Positions 9,176 through 17,400 of a stretch of 64,000 nt of DNA are shown one piece after another. The notes under the pieces were generated by a model that saw only the letters and a list, made by a program, of their open reading frames with translations, did not search any database and had not been told where the DNA came from. Position 1 is the stretch's first letter. Each line of letters begins with the position of its first letter. This stretch comes from CAZMGV01 sp964621525 [NCBI: uncultured bacterium]. GTDB taxonomy: Bacteria; JAGRBM01. The DNA lies in contig CAZUMS010000007.1 of NCBI GenBank assembly GCA_964621525.1, forward strand, positions 62,001-126,000. The letters are read 5' to 3'. The position numbers were made by a program, and so were the translations under genes.

Positions 9176-10170
9176 GACTGAAACTCACCGGGATTCTTCT
9201 GCTCGGTACTCTGGGTCTGGCCCTGGCGGACAATTCTCCCCCGGTCGCACGGGCCGGCGCCACGCCCGCCTCGTTCAAACACACCGTAGATCTCGGTGCC
9301 GTCCTCTTCTTCGACGGCCGGTTCGGAAAAGACGGCCGCCGGTCATGCTCGGGATGCCATCTGCCGGAATTCGGCTGGACCGACCGGGAGCCTGTTTCCA
9401 TCGGAGTTTACGGGCGGCGGGCAAGGCGCAACTCCCCGACCCTCCTCGACGCGAAAGAAGCCGAGAAATCAGGAACCCTGTTCCGCGACGGCCGTGCCCC
9501 GAATCTGATCGAATTCAATATCCATCCGATCACGGACCCCAATGAACTGGACATGACCCCGGACAAGGTCGTCGAACGCATACAGGCCGTAGAGGGCTAC
9601 CGGCCCCTGTTCCGGAGGGCATTCGGCACCTCCGACGTGACCTTTGGACGCATCGAGACCGCCCTCGCCCTGTTCATGCGGACGCTGGAGTTCAAGCAGG
9701 GACGTTTTGCGAAATATCTTTCCGGCGACCGGGGCGCGCTGACCGCAGCAGAAGCCCGGGGCTATGCACTCTTTAGCGGCAAGCTGGGCTGCACCGCCTG
9801 CCATGCGGGCTCCCGGCTCACCGACGAACAGTTCCATGCGACCGGGACTGGCAGGTCCAGGGAGACGGGAGGTTCCGGAGACGAAGGGCGGTTCGCCGTG
9901 ACGAAGCAGGACGGCGACCTCGGAGCCTTCCGCACGCCGCCGCTGCTGAACGCCGCCATTACTCCGCCGTACTTTCACGACGGCAGCGCCCACACGCTGG
10001 AAGACGTCGTGGCATTTTACGAAACCCGGATGCCGGAGGGGACGAACGTCGATCCAAAACGGCCTGTGCTCAAGGTGACAGCCGCCGAACGGGCTGATCT
10101 GCTGGAGTTCCTCAAGGCACTCGACGCGACAGACGGGGGCTTCGTTGTCCCGGTGGTGCCCGCCCAATGA
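9172..10170 (+). CDS. Di-haem cytochrome c peroxidase / MauG-family protein (operon gene 2)
   Basis: The 332-residue protein has a short signal peptide (LLLGTLGLALA) and two c-type haem sites: CSGCH at Cys59-His63 and CTACH at Cys207-His211. The sequence between them (RDGRAPNLIEFNIHPITDP) and the C-terminal AFRTPPLLNAAITPPYFHDG block match the bacterial di-haem peroxidase/MauG family. These periplasmic proteins reduce hydrogen peroxide or oxidise protein residues. The GTG start overlaps the stop of gene 1, and the ATGA at its end starts the sigma factor gene. Whether it is a true peroxidase or a MauG-like maturase cannot be told from sequence alone. Its place in a sigma-factor operon suggests an envelope redox role. 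Confidence 0.9.
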   Translation: MRLKLTGILLLGTLGLALADNSPPVARAGATPASFKHTVDLGAVLFFDGRFGKDGRRSCSGCHLPEFGWTDREPVSIGVYGRRARRNSPTLLDAKEAEKSGTLFRDGRAPNLIEFNIHPITDPNELDMTPDKVVERIQAVEGYRPLFRRAFGTSDVTFGRIETALALFMRTLEFKQGRFAKYLSGDRGALTAAEARGYALFSGKLGCTACHAGSRLTDEQFHATGTGRSRETGGSGDEGRFAVTKQDGDLGAFRTPPLLNAAITPPYFHDGSAHTLEDVVAFYETRMPEGTNVDPKRPVLKVTAAERADLLEFLKALDATDGGFVVPVVPAQ

Positions 10171-10754
10171 AACGCCGCCATCCGCCGCTCCGCTCTGTGC
10201 CCAGCGATGCCGGGGCTGCGTCCGAATACAGCAGCACTCCCGAAAGCCGCCTGATCCGGCAGGCTCAGGAAGGCGACCGGACGGCGCTCCGCGAACTCCT
10301 GGCTCCATACGAAGCCCCGCTCCTCCGGTTCGCCGGGCGGATGCTGGGCCCCCGGCGCCGGGCCGACGTTCACGACCTCTGTCAGGAAGTATTCGTACGG
10401 ATCATCGAAACGATCGACCGGGCCGACCCCGCAAGGCCGTTCAAACCGTATTTCTACCGGATCGCCTCGAACCTGCTGATCGATTCGCTCCGGAGCGAAA
10501 TGCGCCGCGGCCCCTCCGTTCATGCACCGGAAGAACTCCCCTCCGCCAGCGGCGACCCCGGCCTGCGAATCGACCTCGAGCGGGCGGTACTGGGACTTCC
10601 GGTGAACTACCGGACCGTGCTCATGCTCCGTTACGCCGAAGAACTGGACTACGAGGAAATCGCCGCGACGCTGCAGATTCCGCTGAATACCGTGAAAACC
10701 TACCTGTTCCGCGCCCGCCGGGCGCTCAAGACCCGCCTGGGAGAACAATCATGA
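10167..10754 (+). CDS. ECF-type RNA polymerase sigma factor (operon gene 3)
   Basis: The 195-residue product has sigma region 2 (LIRQAQEGDRTALRELLA, then HDLCQEVFVRIIETI and PYFYRIASNLLIDSLRSE) and region 4 (LPVNYRTVLMLRYAEELDYEEIA, then IPLNTVKTYLFRARRALKTRL). There is no region 1 or 3, as expected for group 4 (ECF) factors. Both ends overlap neighbouring genes by ATGA, so it is made together with the peroxidase and the following small protein. ECF factors are usually held inactive by an anti-sigma protein coded beside them. No zinc-type anti-sigma motif is visible here; the next gene is the positional candidate. Confidence 0.93.
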   Translation: MKRRHPPLRSVPSDAGAASEYSSTPESRLIRQAQEGDRTALRELLAPYEAPLLRFAGRMLGPRRRADVHDLCQEVFVRIIETIDRADPARPFKPYFYRIASNLLIDSLRSEMRRGPSVHAPEELPSASGDPGLRIDLERAVLGLPVNYRTVLMLRYAEELDYEEIAATLQIPLNTVKTYLFRARRALKTRLGEQS

Positions 10755-11269
10755 AGAAGAAACTGGACAGCCTGGAGCGCGAACGGCTCCTGCAGGAGAT
10801 GGCCGCCTTCGACATCACGCCGGACCGCCGCCGTCTCGTGGACGAGATCAGGGGCGGCGCTCCGGCTTCATGGGACCGGGAAGTCGAAGCTTACCGGAAC
10901 GTCGAGAACGGCCTGCGCCGGCTGTCGGAGAAACCGCATCAGCCGGCCCGCCGGAGCCCGCTGCGGTCGGCGTTCGAGTCCGTCGAGGCCCGTGAGCGCC
11001 GCCGGGCGAAGCTCCGCCGCGAATGGGAAGACCGGATCGTCGTGGGCGGCGCGGCCGCAGCTGCCGCACGCGCCGCGCAGGCAGTCACGCAGGGCATGGT
11101 GGGTCTCACCCTCGCTGCCCGCGGAGCCGCGCAGATCGCCGGTACGCTCCGCGAGGGCGTGAATCATGCACTCCTCGACGGAATGCTGGCCCAGTTTCCC
11201 GAAGTCGCCACCATCGCTCGGGCCCGTATCGTGAATACGACGGCCGCGCCGGAAGAGGAACCCGCCTGA
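10751..11269 (+). CDS. Alanine/arginine-rich protein, possible sigma partner (operon gene 4)
   Basis: This 172-residue protein is directly coupled to the sigma factor gene (ATGA). The N-terminal 95 residues are highly charged and probably helical, without the His-x3-Cys-x2-Cys motif of zinc anti-sigma factors. A following Ala/Gly-rich segment (about 95-135, starting VVGGAAAAAARAAQ) is moderately hydrophobic and could be a membrane-lying helix or a hairpin. The tail is short and acidic. Position is the only evidence for an anti-sigma role. I do not recognise the family. The stop shares one base with the next ATG (TGATG). Confidence 0.75.
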   Translation: MKKKLDSLERERLLQEMAAFDITPDRRRLVDEIRGGAPASWDREVEAYRNVENGLRRLSEKPHQPARRSPLRSAFESVEARERRRAKLRREWEDRIVVGGAAAAAARAAQAVTQGMVGLTLAARGAAQIAGTLREGVNHALLDGMLAQFPEVATIARARIVNTTAAPEEEPA

Positions 11270-12030
11270 TGCTCTGGTGGGAGGAAATCCTGCGCTGGAT
11301 CGAGTCGCCCTCCCGGCGGCTCCTCGTCGTCGCCTACGTCTCCCTCGGATTTGGGTTTCTGGGCAGCCTGGTCGCCGTCTGGTGGCTGGCCGTCTATCAG
11401 CGGGCCGTATTCTCCGTCATCGCCCGCGACACGGACTACGCATGGCAGCTCGCGGTATTTTTCGGCCGGGGGCGCAATCTTGGATTTGCCATGAGGGGAA
11501 CCCCGGCCGGACGGGGTTACAAGATCATCATCTTCGGCAAGTCCCGGCTGGAGTGGAAATCGGCGAACCGCCGTGAACCCGATCCCCGGCGTTTCCGCGC
11601 ACGGATGATCCTGCTGGTGAAAGAGGGCCCGGAAGCGAACGTCCACGCTTCGCTGTTCGTCCGCCGGGTGGCCAGACGCATCGATATCGCCCGGCTGTTC
11701 GTCAGGGCGGGTATCGGCTTCCCCGATCCCGCGATGACCGGGCAGGCGGCAGCTGTGCTGTATCCACTCACGCTGGCCCTTCCGCGAAACGAACGCATCG
11801 ATGCCGCCGTACTGCCCATGTTCGACCGGGCGGGGGTCGATCTCGACGCCGAAATCGCCGCAGGCTTCCGGGCCTTCAGGGTGCTCATTCCGTGGTTCCG
11901 GTTCTCGCTGCACCCTGCAGTCATCCGTTTCAACTGGCGGTGGATGTTCCCCCGCATCAACGAACCTGAAAACCAGAACAAGGAGACGACCCATGGAAGG
12001 CAAGTTCTTCGGAATCGAATCGCTGCTTGA
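11269..12030 (+). CDS. DUF2953-like (YtfI-type) membrane-anchored protein (operon gene 5)
   Basis: The 253-residue protein has an N-terminal membrane helix (LLVVAYVSLGFGFLGSLVAVWW). The C-terminal half follows the DUF2953 pattern as I recall it: a strand, then FVRAGIGFPDPAMTG with the Gly-x-x-Asp-Pro-Ala-x-Thr-Gly core, a hydrophobic helix, IDAAVLPMFDRAGVDLDAE, and a terminal Phe/Arg-rich stretch. In Bacillus the DUF2953 protein YtfI is coded beside GerW/YtfJ, and here a GerW-like gene follows directly, which strengthens the call. The start shares its A with the preceding TGA. The last 38 bases overlap the next gene. DUF2953 function is not established. Membrane location is predicted. Confidence 0.65.
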   Translation: MLWWEEILRWIESPSRRLLVVAYVSLGFGFLGSLVAVWWLAVYQRAVFSVIARDTDYAWQLAVFFGRGRNLGFAMRGTPAGRGYKIIIFGKSRLEWKSANRREPDPRRFRARMILLVKEGPEANVHASLFVRRVARRIDIARLFVRAGIGFPDPAMTGQAAAVLYPLTLALPRNERIDAAVLPMFDRAGVDLDAEIAAGFRAFRVLIPWFRFSLHPAVIRFNWRWMFPRINEPENQNKETTHGRQVLRNRIAA

Positions 12031-12475
12031 GTCGATCATCGAACGGATCAAGTCGATCGCGGAAGGTTCCCACACCGTCGGGGAGCCGATCCGTCAGAAC
12101 GGGAAAACCGTTATCCCCATCAACACCATCAGCTTCGGTCTCGGCGGCGCCGGCGGCGACAGCTGGGGCAAGGGCTCCAGCGAGCTGTCCCAAACCGTCG
12201 GCGAGGGGAACATGGGGTTTGGCGGCGTGGGCGGCGGGGTCCGCGTGGAAACCCGCGGTTTCCTCGTCATGAACGAAAACGGCGTTGAAGTGCTCCCGAT
12301 GCCCACCCGGTCCATGTTCGACGGTCTTTACGACAAACTGCCGCAGATGATCGAGCAGGTCACGGCCAAGCTGCCGGACGGCGGTTCGGCACGGGTCCGG
12401 GAGCTGGAAGCGAAGCTCGAAACCCAGCAGGCCGAACTGCTCAGGCTGACCGGCAAGGTGAAACCCGGATCGTGA
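11993..12475 (+). CDS. GerW/YtfJ-family protein (operon gene 6)
   Basis: The 160-residue product shows the GerW/YtfJ (spore protein YtfJ) layout: an N-terminal helix (ESLLESIIERIKSIAEGS), TVGEPI, the strand GKTVIPINTISFGLGGAGG, a Gly-rich loop with MGFGGVGGGVRV, and GFLVMNENGVEVLPM. After about residue 110 it adds a helical tail ending in a short coiled coil (RVRELEAKLETQQAELL). It has its own AAGGAG site seven bases before the ATG, inside the preceding gene, and its stop overlaps the next GTG (GTGA). In Bacillus, GerW affects spore germination. Nothing else here indicates sporulation, so an envelope role is more likely. Confidence 0.85.
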   Translation: MEGKFFGIESLLESIIERIKSIAEGSHTVGEPIRQNGKTVIPINTISFGLGGAGGDSWGKGSSELSQTVGEGNMGFGGVGGGVRVETRGFLVMNENGVEVLPMPTRSMFDGLYDKLPQMIEQVTAKLPDGGSARVRELEAKLETQQAELLRLTGKVKPGS

Positions 12476-14457
12476 CGCGGCCGGGCCCGCTGCTCCTCCT
12501 GTTACTGACGATTCTGGGTGCGGCTCCAGCCTTCGCTCAGGACCGCTACCGCTCGCTTGCCCGTGATCTTGACGACGCCGCGCTGCTGGAACCCCTCGCC
12601 GCACGCTCACTCGCAACACTCTGGTCCGGTATCCGGGTGCTGGTTCCGGAAACGCAACACCCGGCGTTGATCGACCCGGCCGTTGCCGCCGCAAGGCGCA
12701 TGCTCTCGCGCCCCGAGTCCGCCGCCGCGCTGTCCGATCTCCTGACCCTTCACGAGGGCAGCGAAGTGGTTCCCCTGCTCGACGCTTTCGTCCGGGCCGC
12801 AGAAAATCCCGGCTCCGCCGCCTCGAATCTGGAACGGTTGTCACTCGTCCCCTCAGCCGCCGAACGGGCCGGGATCCCGCAGCTCGGTGCGCTTTTCAGT
12901 GACGTTATGGCCGCAGGAGAACCTGCCGTAGCCGCCAAAGGCGCACGGCGTCTCGCCGGGCTGCCGCCGGAGACGTGGGCCTCCATCGACCGGATCGCTC
13001 TTGGGGCCGTAGAACGCGGACTCTTTCCCCGCGCCGCCCGGTTCGTCACCACCGGAAGCGGCCCGGCGCTCGGTCTTGAAGAACCCCGCAAGGCAATTCC
13101 TCCTATGCTGTGTTTCCTCTCCGGCGAAAACCGCCCGGTCCTCGCCGAGGCCGCGGCCTGGCTTGAGAACTACTCCGCCCATGCGGCCCAGCCGGAACTC
13201 GCCGTGGCGTCACTCCAGTGGGCAGCGCAGCAGCTTGATGAGCCCGCCACGCAGGATTTCCTCTCGAAATCTCTTGCCTACGGGCGGCTCCCCCAGATCC
13301 AGAGAGCCCTCGTCGCCGGAATCGGGACGGGTGCCGTGCGCGAAACCGTGCTCGACTATGCGGATTTCTTTGCGGGGACCGACCGTCGGGTCCGCGTCGA
13401 TCCGGATACCTGGAAGACCGCGACGGCCGGCGATGGTGACGAAAGCCACGCACCGGGCCTCTCGGGCCTCGATTTCCTCAAGCTCTCGGCGCTCACCCTG
13501 TTCACGGTCAACCGGCTCGATGATGTGCCCTCCGAACCGCGTCCGAACGGCCTCAAACAGTCGCTCGCCGACGAACTGCTCGATTATTTCGACTACCAGC
13601 TCACTATCACCGGCACGAAGGCGACAATCTCGCCATTGTTTGATGTGGTCCGCGAGTTTCTGTCGCCGCGGGAGGACCGTGCGATTCTCGTTGCCCAGGT
13701 CCGGGACTTTGCCCGGCATATGACCGCCAATGATCCGGAGCCTCTGCTAAGGGCAGCGAAAATCTGGCTCGCCTGTGACACCGGAGCCCCGTCGGTGAAG
13801 GCCCTTTCCGCACTGATGGACAGCCGGACGCAGAATGGCGATCTCCGCATCCTCACACCTGTGCTGAGGGCCTTCAGTGCCGAACCGGCGAAACCGCTCG
13901 TCCCTCTCGTCGCGGGCGGCGGAGGGATCCTCCGCGACGCGCTCGATTCCGCCCCCATTGCCGTGGCGGCTCTTGAGCACGAGCAAAAAATTCGCGTGCT
14001 GTCGAAACTCGCCGTCGAACTGTCCGCCGGCAAGGGGCCGCTGCTTGCCGGGTTAGAACCGCTCGCCCGCGGCCTGCTCCGGGAAGCCTCCGTATTCCGC
14101 AAGGCGCTTTCATGGCAGACTGAGCAGCGGATCGTCATCCAGCGGGAATTTTTCCTCGCCGTCCTGAAACCGGATGCCTCAGGTGCATCTGACTTCACGC
14201 GGGCGGCGGTGGTGCTCGCCCGCTGGGGCGCCTACCGGAATCCTGTGTCGGGCCGACCGCTCACGGCCGACGCCGGACTTGTTTCGATGGAAGGCATACG
14301 GAACGGACTGGCCGGAACCCTTCTGGATGCGGGCGTGGCGATCCGGAAGAAACGGGGAGACCAAGGCGTGCAGCGGCTGCTCGACCTGCTTAAAGAATCG
14401 CTCGGCAGCACGGGAAGCAGCTCGCCGAAAAATCCCCGCCGGGAGAGTGCCCGTTGA
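12472..14457 (+). CDS. Exported helical protein of unknown function (operon gene 7)
   Basis: This 661-residue protein starts at GTG overlapping the GerW-like stop. Its signal peptide has a run of leucines and probably ends after APAFA. The mature part is almost entirely helical, with no catalytic motif or transmembrane segment. The block ALMDSRTQNGDLRILTPVL resembles ALLDGNRDNGDFVALVEAF in the 1523-aa neighbour and DDDPKNGDVRPAVPVLKL in the 779-aa protein, which suggests three relatives in one operon. Likely a periplasmic scaffold or partner. The stop overlaps a TTG start of the last gene (TTGA). Confidence 0.83.
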   Translation: MTRPGPLLLLLLTILGAAPAFAQDRYRSLARDLDDAALLEPLAARSLATLWSGIRVLVPETQHPALIDPAVAAARRMLSRPESAAALSDLLTLHEGSEVVPLLDAFVRAAENPGSAASNLERLSLVPSAAERAGIPQLGALFSDVMAAGEPAVAAKGARRLAGLPPETWASIDRIALGAVERGLFPRAARFVTTGSGPALGLEEPRKAIPPMLCFLSGENRPVLAEAAAWLENYSAHAAQPELAVASLQWAAQQLDEPATQDFLSKSLAYGRLPQIQRALVAGIGTGAVRETVLDYADFFAGTDRRVRVDPDTWKTATAGDGDESHAPGLSGLDFLKLSALTLFTVNRLDDVPSEPRPNGLKQSLADELLDYFDYQLTITGTKATISPLFDVVREFLSPREDRAILVAQVRDFARHMTANDPEPLLRAAKIWLACDTGAPSVKALSALMDSRTQNGDLRILTPVLRAFSAEPAKPLVPLVAGGGGILRDALDSAPIAVAALEHEQKIRVLSKLAVELSAGKGPLLAGLEPLARGLLREASVFRKALSWQTEQRIVIQREFFLAVLKPDASGASDFTRAAVVLARWGAYRNPVSGRPLTADAGLVSMEGIRNGLAGTLLDAGVAIRKKRGDQGVQRLLDLLKESLGSTGSSSPKNPRRESAR

Positions 14458-17400
14458 GCCGCCTGTCCGCATTGTTTCTCTGCGCCGCACTTTCCGCCTG
14501 CGCATCAGCCGCACCGGTGCCGCCGCCGGAGTCAGCCACCGCAGTCCCGGATACGGCGGCAGCTCTCCCGAAGGAACTCCCCCTCCAGGTCGTTGTACCC
14601 ACTGGCGAGGGTTCGCTCGACGTCGCCGTTCTCACCGTGGCGGGAACCGCCGGAAACGCGGCGGCCGTCAGGCTCGAACTGGCCGGGATTTCCACCGAAG
14701 CTGCCCTCTTTCCGGACGGCCAGTTCGTGGGGACGATCGCCTGCCCGCCGGGCAGTTCGGAACTGATCGTCAAGGTCGCTGCTCCTGACGGACGGACGGC
14801 CACCCGGAAGATCCCTCTGCGGAACGTGCCCCCCGACCGGGCTATTCTCGGGGATTTTCCCGAAGGTCCAAAGCTGGTCACGGAGCCGTCGGTAAACCTC
14901 GAAGGAACGGTGGCTGGAGCCGTGAAGACCCTCACGGTGAATGGCGAGCCAGTACCGCTCGATCAGTTCCGTTTCCGCTATACGGCCCTGCTCACGCCGG
15001 ACCTCCCCAATGTGCTGAGGTTCGAGGCCGTGACCGGTTCCGGGATCGTGTACGAAAAGACGGCAGTGCTCCTGCTCGACCGTACGCCTCCGGCCATCGA
15101 GATCGAAGGTCTGGCGGAGTTCAACCGAGACGCGGTTCTTTCTCTCAGAGTCCGTTCTTCGGAACCGCTGGAGAGCCTGGAGCTTTCCGGGGCGGCAGTT
15201 CCGCTGGGCCCGGACCGCCGCTCGGCCGAACTTCAGCTGACGCTCCTACAGGGACTTAATGAGGTCTCACTGACTGCCACCGATCCTGCCGGTCAGTCGA
15301 CGGCCCTGACCCGGACCGTCACATTCGATACGAAGCCTCCGGAAATTTCCTGCACTGGCAGTGCAACCGGAAAGCCTTCCATCCGGTGCGAAGCTGACGA
15401 ACCGCTCATGCGTCTTGCCGGAAACGGTGCGGAAGGGACCATCAATGGTTCTTCAGGAACTGTGGAATTGCCGAATCTCCCGGAAGGCACGCACACAGTG
15501 GCCGCCCGTGCTTGGGACCGGGCGGGCAACGAAAGCGCCGCCGCCGTTCAGGTTGTCATCGACCGCACGGCCCCCGTCATCCATCTCCACGCCCCCGCCG
15601 GCCTGGAGACACTACTCCCCACGTTCGCCGTCGCGGGGACGACTGAGCCCGGTGCTGCCGTAATCGTAAACGGTGTGCCTGCCAGGCAGGTTGCCGGACT
15701 TTTTTCCCGGACACTCACGCTGACGCCGGGCAAACATGATCTGACGGTGACGGCCACTGATGGAGCCGGAAATACCTCGACGAGCACCGTCACCGCGAAA
15801 GTGGAGAGCGATCCGAAACTGTTTCTTCGTGTCACCGGCTTCGAGGCGAAAAGCCGGCCGGCCCCGCTGCTGGACCTTCGGCAACCTGCCGATAACGCGA
15901 TCTATGGCGGCCGGGTGCCCTTCCTGCTGCCCCGCATGGAAGGCGAAGCCCTCACGGTCGTCCTGAACGGCCTTCCGCTCCTCGATGCCGCTCCGCTCCC
16001 CCAGGAAAACCAAGCGGGTCTCGACGGCGAGCTTCCCCCTGCCGCACTTCAGGATGGAGTAAACCGCCTGACGGTCACGGCAAGTGCCGCAAGCGGCGAC
16101 CGGTTCACCCTGGAGCGCCAGTTTACCGTCGACCGGACTCCGCCCGAGGTCAGGATCGAGAACCTCTCGGACGGAGATACCCTTGCGGCCTACTCACCGA
16201 AGGTTTCCGTAAAGGACTCTACGCCGGTAAATACGAGCTGGACGCTTAACGGCAGGCCTTTTGACCCGGCGAACCCCCTGAAGGCCGGTCCGGACACTCT
16301 GAAGACGCAGGTGATCTGCGCTGAAGCCGCGGACGCCGCCCGGAACCGCGCCACCGACTGCCGCCGGTTCACGCTCACGGCGAAGCCATTTGCATTCCGG
16401 CGAGGGGAAGACCCGCGTGTGGCGGCGCAAGCTCCGCTCCGGCGCGATCTCCTCCAGCCGATGCTCTCCGAACTCGTGGAATCGGGCGTCCTGGCCGATC
16501 TCACCATTGGCAATCTGATGCTTCTCGCTGACGCAGCGGAGGCGTTCTATCCGTCGCTCGGTCCTGACTTTTCGGAGCTGAAAACCGTCGCCGCCGAGCA
16601 GGCACGCTCTGGGGAACTCGCCGGTCTGTTGCGAGCGGTGCTCGGCTTCCACAGGCAGGGGCACTGGGACGAGGTGGAGCAGTTGATGATCCCGCTGCTC
16701 GCCGCGGGTAACGGCCGCCGCGCTCCCGTGGCCGAGTTCACGCTGGCGCTGGACGGCCTGCTGCCCCGCACGAGCCGCGAAGTTACGGCACTGGACCGGC
16801 TGCTGGCCGCAGATATCGGCAAGGGACGCACGGTGCTCGATCTTCTCCCCGCCGTAATCGCCAGCGTCACGGGCAACGGAGACGGCGTGTGGCAGGAATT
16901 CTGGAGCCGGAGCGCTGCCGCGTCCCGGGGCCGGTTCGCCGTCGAGCTGGACCAGACCGGCCGGGCGCTCGCAAAACCCGGTTCGGATGGCCGGAGTGCC
17001 TTCGAGCGGCTGGAGCCGGTCTACCGGCGGCTGCTGGGGACCGACACCGGTGCGCCGGTACCGCTCCTTGTCGCCACCTATCTCGAAGCGGTCGGCAAAC
17101 TCCCCGATGCCAGGGACCGGGAAGCCTTCCGCGAGCTGGCCGGGGAAATTATCGGCCTCGCTTTCGACCCGGACCTGCTCCGGGCCCTGGGACGTGCGCT
17201 CGATACCCCGCACCTCGAAGCTAATAACGAATGGATTCGCCGGAGCATCGAGCGGGGGGATTTCTACCAGCTGATGAAAACCCTTTCGGATGTCTCCCTG
17301 GAGCCAGACCCCCGCGATTCCGGAAGCCCGGTACTTGCAAGCTCTGTGAAAGCACTCTCCCGGCTCTGGGCCGCGGACCGCCGCAGCCCCGGCCGCACCT

